The translations under genes were made by a program, and so were the position numbers. DNA of 64,000 bases from Oscillospiraceae bacterium (GTDB lineage: Bacteria > Bacillota > Clostridia > Oscillospirales > CAG-382). Below, piece after piece: positions 51,298-60,450 of this stretch (its first letter is position 1; each line of letters starts with the position of its first letter). The DNA is taken from the NCBI GenBank assembly GCA_015064485.1, contig SVSD01000007.1, positions 1 through 64,000 of the forward strand, read 5' to 3'. The notes beneath the pieces were generated by a model. The model saw nothing but the letters and a program-made list of their open reading frames with translations. It searched no databases and was not told the DNA's origin.

Positions 51298-52463
51298 CAG
51301 CAATCCTCCAAAACAGAAGCAAGATCTGCGATGATATCTTCAGCATCCTCAATTCCGACAGAAAGTCTTAAGAGGTTTTCTGTGATGCCGATACTGTCTC
51401 TTACTTCTTTCGGAATAGATGCGTGTGTCTGAGTAAGGGGGTATGTGATAAGAGTCTGTACGCCGCCGAGGCTTTCTGCGAACATTATCATTTTGTAATC
51501 GCAAAGTGCGTGGCGGACTTTCGATGTGTCCTTGAGAGTAAAGGAAAGCATACCGCCGTAGCCTGTGCACTGTTTATCTATAATCGCTTTGGAGGGGTGT
51601 GAATCAAGACCGATAAAGAATACTTTGTCAACTGCCTTGCAATTTGTAAGCCACTGAGCAACCTTAACCGCGTTTTCGTGGTGCTTTCTCATACGAAGTG
51701 TAAGTGTTTTGATACCTCTTAAAACAAGCCATGAATCAAAGGGAGCAAGTGCTGCACCTTCTGTATTGCGGTTAAATGCAACTGCTGTGCGTATATCTTC
51801 GTCGGAGGTAAGAAGAAAACCTGCCATAGTGTCGTTATGACCTGCGAGGTATTTTGTGCCGCTGTGAATTACGACATCAGCGCCGAGAGAAAGCGGCTTC
51901 TGGAAAACAGGAGTCATAAAAGTATTGTCAACTACAAGCTTAACACTGTGTTTCTTTGCAATTTCAGCAATAGCTGCAATATCGCAAACCTTCATCATAG
52001 GGTTTGTAGGAGTTTCAACATAAAGGTATTTTGTAGCAGGTGTAATTGCAGCTTCAACTTTTTCGGGATAAGAAAAGTCAACAACTGTAAATTCTACTCC
52101 GTAACGGGGGAAAGTATCTCTTGAAAGACGGTATGTACCTCCGTATACATCATCGCCTATAACCACATGATCGCCCTTTGAAAGGGTAGAGAAGAGGGCA
52201 GTTTCTGCAGCGAGTCCGCTTGAAAATGCAAAACCGTATTTTGCGCCTTCAAGAAGAGCAACGGTTTTTTCAAGCTCGTCTCTTGTAGGATTCGCACAAC
52301 GGGAGTAGGAAAAATCAATATCGTGACCGAAATTTGTATTTATATATGTAGCGGTCTGATATATAGGAAAGCTTACCGCGTGTGCGTGACCGTCGTGTCC
52401 CATATTGCCGTGTACTGCAAGTGAATCAAGTTTAAGTTCTGCGGGGTTGAGTTTCTTTTCCAT
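51297..52463 (-). CDS. Transsulfuration PLP enzyme (cystathionine gamma-synthase/lyase family)
   Basis: Fold-type I PLP enzyme of the Cys/Met metabolism family, 388 residues. The PLP Lys is in SGTKYLAGHND (about 203), SYSRCANPTR binds the phosphate, and VETPTNPMMKVCD is typical. Sequence alone does not separate cystathionine gamma-synthase from gamma-lyase or O-acetylhomoserine sulfhydrylase. The SD is GGAGGT. It heads an operon with dapF. A promoter overlapped by an operator-like palindrome lies upstream, suggesting sulfur-responsive control (inference). Confidence 0.88.
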   Translation of the reverse strand: MEKKLNPAELKLDSLAVHGNMGHDGHAHAVSFPIYQTATYINTNFGHDIDFSYSRCANPTRDELEKTVALLEGAKYGFAFSSGLAAETALFSTLSKGDHVVIGDDVYGGTYRLSRDTFPRYGVEFTVVDFSYPEKVEAAITPATKYLYVETPTNPMMKVCDIAAIAEIAKKHSVKLVVDNTFMTPVFQKPLSLGADVVIHSGTKYLAGHNDTMAGFLLTSDEDIRTAVAFNRNTEGAALAPFDSWLVLRGIKTLTLRMRKHHENAVKVAQWLTNCKAVDKVFFIGLDSHPSKAIIDKQCTGYGGMLSFTLKDTSKVRHALCDYKMIMFAESLGGVQTLITYPLTQTHASIPKEVRDSIGITENLLRLSVGIEDAEDIIADLASVLEDC

Positions 52464-52504
52464 TAATACTACCTCCGTTTATATGTTAGACTTTTTATAC
52501 TCTA

Positions 52505-52532
52505 ATTATATTCTATACAATTTGTTTTGCAA
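52505..52532 (-). promoter_or_regulatory. Promoter of transsulfuration gene-dapF operon
   Basis: On the minus strand TTGCAA (52527-52532), 16-bp spacer, TATAAT (52505-52510). Confidence 0.7.
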
Positions 52533-52546
52533 TGTACAGTGCAAAA
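52525..52546. promoter_or_regulatory. 22-bp operator-like palindrome on the -35 region
   Basis: TTTTGCA (52525-52531) and TGCAAAA (52540-52546) flank TGTACA, itself a palindrome, giving a 22-bp dyad with a single A/G mismatch. It covers the -35 of the transsulfuration gene promoter, an ideal place for a repressor. Confidence 0.6.
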
Positions 52547-52587
52547 TATACTGATTTTATTGCAAATAATGCTTCCAACTCGTTGAG

Positions 52588-55008
52588 TTATTCTCGTGAA
52601 AGTTTAGCATATGTGCCCATAAGTTTCTTTGTTCCGAATTCATCAAATACTATTTCATACATAATATCGGCACCCATCGGCTTTGCTGAGAGGACTGTTC
52701 CGCTGCCGAACTTTCCGTGTTTTACACGGTCGCCTGTATTAAAGCTTTCGATCGGTTTTGTATCTTTCGGTTTCGGGATAACAGTACGGGGCTGTCCGGG
52801 TTTGTTATATGATGAATAGTTTAAGCTGTTTTCCTGTTGTTTATATCCGTATGAAAATCCTTTTCCGGCAAATGAATACGAACCTATAGGAGTTGCTTCA
52901 TAAAAACTCTGTACATCGCAAAGATCGTTTGGAATTTCATCAATGAATCTTGAACGGGGATTGATGACAGTTCTTCCGAAATAGAGTCTGCTTTTACAGT
53001 ATGTAATAAGAAGCTCTTTTTTTGCCCTTGTAACTGCAACATATGCAAGTCTTCTTTCTTCTTCAAGCTCTGCCTGCTCAAAGGAAGACTGTGCTGACGG
53101 GAAAATGGTTTCTTCGAATCCGGGGAGAAAAACAACAGGGAATTCAAGACCTTTAGCACTGTGTATTGTCATAAGAACGACAGCGGGGGAGTTCGGATCG
53201 TAGTTGTCTATATCGGAAATCAAAGCTACTTCTTCAAGAAATCCGGACAAAAGCGCTTCTTCATTTGATGCTTCGTACTGAACTGCGTTTGATACAAGTT
53301 CCTTTAAGTTGTCGATTCTGTCAGCTTCTTCGGTACCGCCGTCTATAAGCATCTGCATATATCCGCTTTTCTCGATAACTTTTTCAAAAAGAACGGGAAG
53401 AGTTTCGTTATCTACGGTTTTTCTGAAATCCTTTATCATATCAACAAAAGACACAAGCTTAACTGCACTTCTTGAAAGGCTTGGAAAATTTGCGGCGTAT
53501 GTCATAATTTCAAGCATACTTTTGCCATTTTCTATTGAGAGTCTTTCGATCTCATCAACTGTGGTTTCTCCGATCCCTCTTTTGGGAACATTTATTATTC
53601 TTTTAAGTCTCAAATTGTCATTCGGGTTATTTATGACACAAAGATAAGACATAATATCTTTAATTTCCTTTCTGTCATAGAACCTTGTACCGCCGAGAAT
53701 ACGGTAGGGAAGACCGCTTTTTGCAAAAGCCTTTTCGAGGTTGTTTGAAAGTGCGTTTACTCTGTAAAGAACGGCAAAATCGGAATATTGATAACCTTTT
53801 GTTTTTACAAGCTCTGCAATTTTTTCGGTAATATAATCGCCTTCGGAAAGGTTGTCACCACATTCCTTCAAAACTATTTTATCGCCGTCAGCATTGCCGG
53901 TCCAGAGTTCTTTTCCTTTTCTGCCTTCGTTATTTTTTATAATTGCGTTTGCGGCGGCAATTATATTTGATGTAGATCTGTAGTTTTGTTCAAGCTTTAT
54001 TACCTTTGCGTCATCAAAGCTTTTATCAAAATTCAGAATGTTTTCAATTGTAGCGCCTCTGAATTTATAAATACTCTGATCGTCGTCGCCGACCACCATA
54101 ATATTATGATGATCTCCGCAAAGAAGCTTTACAAGATTAAACTGTGAAATATTTGTGTCCTGATATTCATCTACAAGTATATATCTGAATCTTCTTTGAT
54201 ATTCGTTTCTTATATCTTCGTTTTCGGACAAAAGTTTAACTGTGAAGAAAATAATATCGTCAAAATCAAGAGCGTTCGCGGCGGCTTTTCTGCGTTCATA
54301 CATTTCAAAAAGCTGCGCAATAATTCCTTTTCTGAAATCGGCACCTGCGTTTGTTGCGTATGCTGAATATCCCTCAAGTCTGTCTTTGGAACGGCTGATT
54401 TCGCCGAGAATATTTCTTGGCTGAAATGTTTTTTCGTCAAGATTTTTTTCTTTGATGCAAGCTGTTATCAGACGCTTTTGATCGTCTGTATCATAAATTG
54501 TAAAGCTTTTATCATATCCGAGACGGTCAATGTATTTTCTTAGAATTCTGACACAAATTGAATGAAATGTACCTGCCCAGATGTCTTTCGCATCATCTCC
54601 GAGGATTTTTTCAAGCCTTTCTTTCATTTCATTTGCGGCTTTGTTTGTAAATGTGATAGAAAGAATCTGCCAAGGTGTTGCCGGATTTTGCGCAAAGCAG
54701 CTCATAGCCTCATTTATGTCTTCTTTTGTGGCGAGAGGGCTTTCAGCAATATATTCAAGAGCTGCAAGGTTTTCGTCTGTCAAAACTTCGTCGGGAATAT
54801 TTTCAGAATAAAATGCGTTTCCGTATCTTACGATAAAAGCGATTCTTTGTACAAGAACGGTGGTTTTACCGCTTCCTGCACCCGCAAGTATCAACAGAGG
54901 TTTTTCGGTAGTAAAAACTGCTTCCTTTTGTTTGTCATTAAGAAAAGAATATGCTTTTTCAAATATTTCTTTTCTGTATTTTTTATATCTTTGTATTCTG
55001 TCGGTCAT
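52588..55008 (-). CDS. pcrA: ATP-dependent DNA helicase PcrA/UvrD
   Basis: SF1A helicase acting in repair and recombination. Walker A is LAGAGSGKTT (about 41-50), and SITFTNKAANEM follows as motif Ia. VDEYQDTN is the Walker B region, QNYRST motif IV, and the C-terminal PcrA domain ends with VFDEFGTKKLMGTYAKL. Between Walker A and Ia there is an acidic insertion of about 48 residues (63-110) absent from the textbook proteins. Start ATG 55008 has GGAG upstream; the longer TTG start overlaps this SD. Length 806. Confidence 0.93.
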   Translation of the reverse strand: MTDRIQRYKKYRKEIFEKAYSFLNDKQKEAVFTTEKPLLILAGAGSGKTTVLVQRIAFIVRYGNAFYSENIPDEVLTDENLAALEYIAESPLATKEDINEAMSCFAQNPATPWQILSITFTNKAANEMKERLEKILGDDAKDIWAGTFHSICVRILRKYIDRLGYDKSFTIYDTDDQKRLITACIKEKNLDEKTFQPRNILGEISRSKDRLEGYSAYATNAGADFRKGIIAQLFEMYERRKAAANALDFDDIIFFTVKLLSENEDIRNEYQRRFRYILVDEYQDTNISQFNLVKLLCGDHHNIMVVGDDDQSIYKFRGATIENILNFDKSFDDAKVIKLEQNYRSTSNIIAAANAIIKNNEGRKGKELWTGNADGDKIVLKECGDNLSEGDYITEKIAELVKTKGYQYSDFAVLYRVNALSNNLEKAFAKSGLPYRILGGTRFYDRKEIKDIMSYLCVINNPNDNLRLKRIINVPKRGIGETTVDEIERLSIENGKSMLEIMTYAANFPSLSRSAVKLVSFVDMIKDFRKTVDNETLPVLFEKVIEKSGYMQMLIDGGTEEADRIDNLKELVSNAVQYEASNEEALLSGFLEEVALISDIDNYDPNSPAVVLMTIHSAKGLEFPVVFLPGFEETIFPSAQSSFEQAELEEERRLAYVAVTRAKKELLITYCKSRLYFGRTVINPRSRFIDEIPNDLCDVQSFYEATPIGSYSFAGKGFSYGYKQQENSLNYSSYNKPGQPRTVIPKPKDTKPIESFNTGDRVKHGKFGSGTVLSAKPMGADIMYEIVFDEFGTKKLMGTYAKLSRE

Positions 55009-55040
55009 ACTGTTCTCCAAATTAATGATAGGGAAGTAGG

Positions 55041-55772
55041 TTAGAATTTAACATCTGCCGTAAAGCAAGTAGTGTTATCTGTTAAATTTTTACAAACGGC
55101 AATAATTGATTCGGATCTTTCAAAATGTACAGAAAGCTCGGATAATACCTTTGCTTCGTGGTCAAAGCTCATCTCGATTTCATAAGAAGAGGAAAGTTCA
55201 ATGTTGTTTTCAAAAAGACCGTCAATAAGTATATCTGCATAATTGCAGTTATTAAGGTGATTGTTTTGATCAAGTAATGTGTACGAAACTTTTGTCTGAT
55301 AGTTTTCCATTGTATTTTCGGAAGAATCCCCCGCAAGAACATTTGTGCGAATTCGTTCCGGAATAAAATCTACAAGTCTGTCGCAAACGGGGAGTTCTTT
55401 CGGAAGCTTATTGGGGCGTAAAATCGTTCGTCTAATAAAATCTATAATTATCCATGTTGACGATGCTTCAGCAACAATTTTGCCGTTTTTGTCTTCAATA
55501 AGAAAATCTCTTATAAACGAAATGCCGTGGATTGCACAAGGTGCGGTTTTAAATAAGTATTCATTATCAGATAAAATATTGTTATGGATTTTTATTTTAT
55601 ATTTAGTAAGAACAAAAACAATATTGTTTTGTCTTAAGAAATCATAAGTCATGCCAAACTGATCAATATTTTCTCGTGCGATCTGCTGGAAATATCTCAT
55701 AAGCGAAGAAAGCTTCGCATTACCGTTTCTGTCTACATCAAAACTTGCAATTTTTATAGGCTTTACATACAT
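55041..55772 (-). CDS. Acyl-ACP thioesterase
   Basis: 243 residues with two hotdog-fold halves, as in the FatA/FatB-like bacterial thioesterases that release fatty acids from ACP. The N-terminal half has SLMRYFQQIARE, and the second half begins near VSYTLLDQNNHLNNCNYAD, where Asn and His of the catalytic set are visible. Start ATG 55772 with AGGAG upstream. It lies 32 bp before pcrA and could share a transcript. Chain-length specificity cannot be read from sequence. Confidence 0.87.
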   Translation of the reverse strand: MYVKPIKIASFDVDRNGNAKLSSLMRYFQQIARENIDQFGMTYDFLRQNNIVFVLTKYKIKIHNNILSDNEYLFKTAPCAIHGISFIRDFLIEDKNGKIVAEASSTWIIIDFIRRTILRPNKLPKELPVCDRLVDFIPERIRTNVLAGDSSENTMENYQTKVSYTLLDQNNHLNNCNYADILIDGLFENNIELSSSYEIEMSFDHEAKVLSELSVHFERSESIIAVCKNLTDNTTCFTADVKF

Positions 55773-55849
55773 TTTAAAAACTCCTGTATTTAAATTAAAT
55801 AACATTATAAAAGTATTATTTTGTTAAAAAATGCTTTTCAGCTACCCTC

Positions 55850-55879
55850 AATTATACAAAATTCTGATTTTGTATAATT
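55850..55879. repeat. 13-bp perfect inverted repeat between genes
   Basis: AATTATACAAAAT (55850-55862) pairs with 55867-55879 around TCTG. A second, short GC hairpin (CCCC/GGGG) lies at about 55887-55900. On the minus strand both follow the DUF6873-like gene, so they may terminate it, although no U-tract is present. Confidence 0.5.
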
Positions 55880-55905
55880 ACCCGTATCCCCGAACAGGGG
55901 CTTCT

Positions 55906-56592
55906 CTACCATAGGTTTAATAACAAAACACTTCCGTAATCGTACAATTCATCTTCTGACAGCGATACACATTCCGTTTTGTGCTTGTGACAAAAATCAA
56001 AAATGCGTTTGTGCTCGGGATGCTTTAATAGATTTCCTGTGAAAACAAGTTTCCCGCCGATATTGCCGGTAGCACCGCCGATAAATCCGTATTTATAAGG
56101 ATCAAGCCTTACAGAGTTGGTTTCTAGCAGCAAAACATCATATCCGTGATCTTTCAAAGTTTTGTATATTCCGCAATCCTCAGTAATTACTGCCTTTTCC
56201 GATTCGTTTGCAACCGCGAGATTGCATTTAACATAGCCTTGATTTACACCGACTATATTCATTCCGATGTTTTTTGCATAATCTAACGCTTTAATATAAA
56301 CAGAATCGGTTTTACAGATAAAATCCTCCCCTATGCAAAATGCATTGAGTAAAACATCTTTCGGGTATTTGAGTTTTTCCGATTTCAAGTTATTTTTTAT
56401 GTCTAAATCAAAAATATCGTAAATTGTGAACAAATTGTTTTTGACTTGCAGATAATTCATATCCGGATGTGCCGCAACCGCGTTTTCAAATTTATTGAAC
56501 TTTTTGCACTTAAAAATTTCATAACCGAACAACGATTTTAATTTGTCTGTCATAAATTGCGGCATTTCTTCGTTTACTACAATTCTTTTCAT
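55906..56592 (-). CDS. DUF6873-like GME-fold protein
   Basis: 228 residues, soluble. The start MKRIVVNEEMPQFM, the HPDMNYLQVKNN stretch and the C-terminal GFIGGATGNIGGKLVFTG followed by HPEHKRIFDFC match what I recall of DUF6873, proposed to share the pentein/guanidino-modifying enzyme fold. In that fold Asp, His and Cys do chemistry on guanidines; a Cys in ECVSLSE near the C-terminus is a candidate, but no activity is known. It overlaps radA by 4 nt. Confidence 0.65.
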   Translation of the reverse strand: MKRIVVNEEMPQFMTDKLKSLFGYEIFKCKKFNKFENAVAAHPDMNYLQVKNNLFTIYDIFDLDIKNNLKSEKLKYPKDVLLNAFCIGEDFICKTDSVYIKALDYAKNIGMNIVGVNQGYVKCNLAVANESEKAVITEDCGIYKTLKDHGYDVLLLETNSVRLDPYKYGFIGGATGNIGGKLVFTGNLLKHPEHKRIFDFCHKHKTECVSLSEDELYDYGSVLLLNLW

Positions 56593-57965
56593 ACAAACAG
56601 TTTCAGAACATCAAAAAGACTCTTTACGGGAATAATTTCCGCACCGAACTTTTTGTTTTTAGCCAGTTTCAGATAATTTTTGTGCGGAATCAGTATTCTT
56701 GAAAAGCCAAGCCTTACAGCTTCATTGATTCGGTTTTCAATAAAGCCCACTCCCCTGCATTCTCCCGACAATCCTATTTCGCCGATAGCAACAATATCGT
56801 CAGGTACGGGGATATCCTTAATACCTGATATAAGTGCAATACATGCGGCAAGATCGCTTGACGGTTCATCGATTCTAAGGCCGCCTGCGACATTGATATA
56901 CACATCCTGCGACGAAAATCTAAGCCCCAAGCGCTTTTCAAGAACTGCGGTTATAAGAGATACTCTGTTATGGTCAAGTCCCGATGCCATTCTTCTTGGC
57001 GCGGGATAGGCTGTTGTGGAAACAAGCGCCTGTATTTCCGCAAGAATCGGCCGGCTTCCTTCCATAACGCAAAGGGTGCAGCTTCCCGAAACTTGATTGG
57101 ACCTTTCAGACAGTAACATTTCCGAGGGGTTTTCTACTTCGCAAAGGCCCATTTCCTGCATTTCAAAAACTCCTATTTCATTAGTTGAACCGAATCTGTT
57201 TTTGACAGCACGGAGAATTCTGTAGCAGTGTTGCTTTTCTCCTTCAAAATATAAAACGGTATCAACCATATGCTCAAGTATTTTAGGACCTGCTATGGCA
57301 CCGTCTTTATTGACATGTCCTACTATCATAACCGCACAATTATTCGTTTTTGCCTGTTTTATAAGCTGCTGTGTACAGTTTCTTATTTGAGAAACCGTTC
57401 CGGGGGCGGATGAAGATGAATCATCATACATTGTCTGTATCGAATCTATTATCACAACATCGGGCGATAATAATTCTATCTCGTCGCATATATCGTTGAT
57501 TTCGGTTTCTGTAAGAATATAAAGCTTGTCAGAGTCGATCTCAAGGCGTTTTGCGCGAAGTTTTATTTGTCCCTGCGATTCTTCGCCCGATACATATAAA
57601 AGCTTCTGAGCGTGTCCCAGACTTGCACACACCTGTAAAAGCATAGTTGATTTCCCGATACCCGGTTCTCCTGAAAGCAAAACAACAGAACCCTGTACGA
57701 TGCCGCCGCCCAGGACTCTGTCGAATTCATTTATTTTTGTTAAAATGCGGATGTTGTCCGGAACATTTATATCAGAAAGCTTGGATGACGATATACTGTC
57801 TTTTGTCAGTCGCAAAGGCTTGGTTTTGCGGCTTGCAGTTGTTTGCTCTTCTTCAAAATTGTTTTCTTCCAAAGTGTTCCAACTGTCACATCCGGGACAT
57901 TTGCCGTACCATTTTGTAGACCTGTATCCGCATTCTGTGCAGATAAATAAAGATTTGCTTTTCAA
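56589..57965 (-). CDS. radA: DNA repair protein RadA (Sms)
   Basis: Recombination ATPase/branch-migration helicase. An N-terminal C4 zinc finger (CTEC...CPGC, about 9-28), Walker A GEPGIGKST (about 95-103), the RadA signature KNRFGST (about 253) and a C-terminal Lon-like domain (GGLRIDEPSSDLA) are in order. I start at TTG 57965, 9 nt after AAGGATGG and 2 nt past the amidase stop, because it gives the standard MKSKSLFICTECG N-terminus and a length of 458. Upstream in-frame codons lie within the amidase gene. Confidence 0.95.
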   Translation of the reverse strand: MKSKSLFICTECGYRSTKWYGKCPGCDSWNTLEENNFEEEQTTASRKTKPLRLTKDSISSSKLSDINVPDNIRILTKINEFDRVLGGGIVQGSVVLLSGEPGIGKSTMLLQVCASLGHAQKLLYVSGEESQGQIKLRAKRLEIDSDKLYILTETEINDICDEIELLSPDVVIIDSIQTMYDDSSSSAPGTVSQIRNCTQQLIKQAKTNNCAVMIVGHVNKDGAIAGPKILEHMVDTVLYFEGEKQHCYRILRAVKNRFGSTNEIGVFEMQEMGLCEVENPSEMLLSERSNQVSGSCTLCVMEGSRPILAEIQALVSTTAYPAPRRMASGLDHNRVSLITAVLEKRLGLRFSSQDVYINVAGGLRIDEPSSDLAACIALISGIKDIPVPDDIVAIGEIGLSGECRGVGFIENRINEAVRLGFSRILIPHKNYLKLAKNKKFGAEIIPVKSLFDVLKLFV

Positions 57966-57967
57966 TT

Positions 57968-58711
57968 CTATTTTCCATCCTTGTTTTTGTCTAAGTATTG
58001 TATGATCGAGCAATAAATGAGATATGCTATCTTATTTCTGTATTCTTCTGAATTTAAAAGCTCCGCTTCCCTATCGTTTGAAAGAAATCCACATTCGACA
58101 AGAACAGCAGGAGAATTAATGCTGTCAAGAATGCGTATGTTTTTGTCAGCTTTTTTAACTTGCCTGTTGTTTTCATTTTGCAACAGGTTTTTAACATTTG
58201 ACTGAATGGTTTTACCCAAAGCTTCGCTTTCATTGTTGTTTTTTGAATAATAAACCTGAAGACCGCTGTATTTCTTTATTGGAAATTTGTTTTGGTGTAT
58301 GCTTACGAAAATACTGTTTTCAAAGCTTTTTGCGGTCTTGATGCGGTTTGAGATATCGCTGGTTTTTTTGTGATTTTCCTGTCCGGATTCGTACATAAGT
58401 CTGTCGCTGTCCCTTATAAGAACACTGTTGAAATCGGAAAGCTTAATAAGATTGTGAAGCTTTAGTGCTATATCAAGATTTATATCTTTTTCGACTATTC
58501 CGCTGTCGCTTACAGCTCCCCCGTCTTCCCCGCCGTGTCCTGCATCTATTACAATAACAAAATCTTCTGCAATTTCGTTTGACGCTTTTTGCGTTTCTTT
58601 TTTTATGCCCGGCGAAAAGAACATAATGCATACAGATATCAGTACAAACAGGATAGAAAAGAGAAGAAATTTAAAAAAATGTAAACCCTCTTTTAATCTT
58701 ATGGTATTCAA
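57968..58711 (-). CDS. N-acetylmuramoyl-L-alanine amidase, CwlD type
   Basis: Zinc amidase (Amidase_3) with an N-terminal membrane anchor (about 10-35). The motifs are VIDAGHGGEDGGAV (first His), EKDINLDIA (Glu), SIHQNKFP (second His) and VECGFLSN (catalytic Glu). The close match to CwlD suggests a role in making muramic-delta-lactam in spore cortex. Start TTG 58711 with GAGGTG upstream. It is coupled to radA. Confidence 0.85.
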   Translation of the reverse strand: MNTIRLKEGLHFFKFLLFSILFVLISVCIMFFSPGIKKETQKASNEIAEDFVIVIDAGHGGEDGGAVSDSGIVEKDINLDIALKLHNLIKLSDFNSVLIRDSDRLMYESGQENHKKTSDISNRIKTAKSFENSIFVSIHQNKFPIKKYSGLQVYYSKNNNESEALGKTIQSNVKNLLQNENNRQVKKADKNIRILDSINSPAVLVECGFLSNDREAELLNSEEYRNKIAYLIYCSIIQYLDKNKDGK

Positions 58712-58755
58712 TGTATCACCTCGATAAATTATATCAAGGCAGAAAGATTTATATG

Positions 58756-59334
58756 TTATTTTTTATCTTTTTTGATAAACATTCCGTAAAGTCCGGAGTT
58801 GTATGCGAGTGAGCACACAACAAGTGTAAGAATCGTGTAAACTAAGCAGATTATACTGTAATCGGAAAGAAATCTTCCTGATGAAAAAATTGCATTTTCT
58901 CCCGCAAACAAGTAGCTGTCAAGAGGCATAAATGCACCGTATACAAAAAATTTTGTGACGAATGAGCAGATATTAACAGTACCTTGTGCAATTGCAGAAT
59001 CTGTTCCGATAAATCTGATTATCATATTAACAAGAGGAAAAACAAGTCCCGGTACAGCAGCAATACTGCAGTATTTTAAAGGCAAAAGAGTATCTTTCTT
59101 AATTCTTCCGCCCTTTAGCTTTATTGCATCCTTAAGACCGTCCTCTCTCATAAAACTTATGAGAATTGACCAGTAAAATAAAAGCGAAAAAATACCAAAC
59201 GGCAAAAGCCAGCTTCCGTCGTCGTTTACGGTTGCTGCGGTAAAAGCCATCATCACACCAAAAAACGACATTGCAATCTGGTTGATGATATACTTAAGCA
59301 TAAGATGACCTTTTTCGATAAAGAGAGTTTTCAT
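58756..59334 (-). CDS. Conserved hypothetical membrane protein
   Basis: 192 residues with about five hydrophobic helices (roughly 13-35, 42-62, 86-110, 120-145 and 158-180) and a Lys-rich C-terminus (FIKKDKK). No transporter motif is recognised. The SD is AAGGT. It lies between the XerC-like gene, transcribed divergently, and the amidase. Function unknown. Confidence 0.7.
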   Translation of the reverse strand: MKTLFIEKGHLMLKYIINQIAMSFFGVMMAFTAATVNDDGSWLLPFGIFSLLFYWSILISFMREDGLKDAIKLKGGRIKKDTLLPLKYCSIAAVPGLVFPLVNMIIRFIGTDSAIAQGTVNICSFVTKFFVYGAFMPLDSYLFAGENAIFSSGRFLSDYSIICLVYTILTLVVCSLAYNSGLYGMFIKKDKK

Positions 59335-59371
59335 AACAATTACCTTTCAAATATATATTTGTTAAAAACTA

Positions 59372-59400
59372 TTGTTGAAATAAAAAAAATGTGCTATAAT
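59372..59400 (+). promoter_or_regulatory. Promoter of the XerC-like gene
   Basis: TTGTTG (59372-59377), 17-bp spacer, TATAAT (59395-59400). Confidence 0.7.
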
Positions 59401-59426
59401 TTAAGAAAAAACGACAAGGTGAAAAT

Positions 59427-60431
59427 ATGATTTATTCGGATGCGCCGCAAAGCGTTTTAAATTTTTTATCATATAAAGGAACAATACAAGGACGGTCTGT
59501 AAAAACCGTTTCGGAGTATTACCTTGACCTTAGGTATTTCTTCCGTTTTGTTCTGAAATCAAAATATCAGGATAAATATGAAAAAATATCGGTTGAGGAT
59601 ATTGACTTTTCTGATTGTACAGATGAAGATGTAACAGAAGTTACATATAAGGATATCTACAACTTTCTTTTTTATCTGCAGCAGGAAAAAGGAAACGGTG
59701 AGTCCGCAAGGGCAAGAAAGCTTTGTGCTATTAAGAATCTTTATAAATTTCTAAAAAACACATATGAAATATCAGAAAACCCCGCAGACAAGCTTGAAGC
59801 ACCGAGAAAGAAGAAAAAACTTCCTAAATATCTGACGCTCGAAGAAGCACAAACACTCCTTGCAAGCATTACTCCCCCGAATTACGAAAGGGATTATGCG
59901 ATAATCACGCTGTTTCTTAATTGCGGTCTTAGAGTTTCCGAAATGGCGGGAATATCACTGAAGGATATAGACCCGGATATGACAAAGCTTAAGGTTACCG
60001 GTAAAGGAAGTAAAGAGCGAATAATATACTTAAATGATGCTTGCAGAATTGCATTAAAAGCATACCTTGGGATAAGACCCAACGATATCAAAAGTAAGGA
60101 TTCGGGAGCACTTTTTATATCAAGAAACAGAAATCGCCTGAGCGTTAAGACGATACAGTGGCTTGTTTATAAACGGCTTAAAGAAGCGGGCCTTGAAGGG
60201 CGAGAAATGTCGGTTCACAAGCTTCGCCATACAGCCGCAACGCTTATGTACCAACACGGTCACACGGATGTGAGAGTGCTTAAGGACATCTTAGGGCATG
60301 AGGATCTTTCAACTACTCAGATATACACACATTTGAGCGATGCTCAGATGCAAAAAGCGGCCGATAACAATCCTCTGTCCGGTTTAAAGCCTCAAAAACC
60401 TGTCAAAAAAATTGATACAGACGAAGCGTAG
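59427..60431 (+). CDS. Tyrosine recombinase, XerC/XerD family, intact
   Basis: 334 residues with an N-terminal SAM-like core-binding domain (about 5-115) and a C-terminal catalytic domain. All six catalytic positions are canonical: Arg169 in CGLRVSE, Lys193 in TGKGSKER, His264 and Arg267 in VHKLRH, His291 in LGHEDLST and the nucleophile Tyr300 in TTQIYTH. Probably acts in chromosome dimer resolution at dif. Slightly longer than usual, with a C-terminal Lys/Pro-rich tail. Start ATG with AAGGTG upstream. Its partner in cis may be the degenerate XerD-like protein 1.1 kb away. Confidence 0.9.
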   Translation: MIYSDAPQSVLNFLSYKGTIQGRSVKTVSEYYLDLRYFFRFVLKSKYQDKYEKISVEDIDFSDCTDEDVTEVTYKDIYNFLFYLQQEKGNGESARARKLCAIKNLYKFLKNTYEISENPADKLEAPRKKKKLPKYLTLEEAQTLLASITPPNYERDYAIITLFLNCGLRVSEMAGISLKDIDPDMTKLKVTGKGSKERIIYLNDACRIALKAYLGIRPNDIKSKDSGALFISRNRNRLSVKTIQWLVYKRLKEAGLEGREMSVHKLRHTAATLMYQHGHTDVRVLKDILGHEDLSTTQIYTHLSDAQMQKAADNNPLSGLKPQKPVKKIDTDEA

Positions 60432-60449
60432 GAATTTCCTGCGCTTTTA
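60425..60449 (+). terminator. Terminator of the XerC-like gene
   Basis: AGCGTAGGA (60425-60433) pairs with TCCTGCGCT (60437-60445), one G-U, then TTTTATTT. The stem includes the stop codon. Confidence 0.75.
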
Positions 60450-60450
60450 T

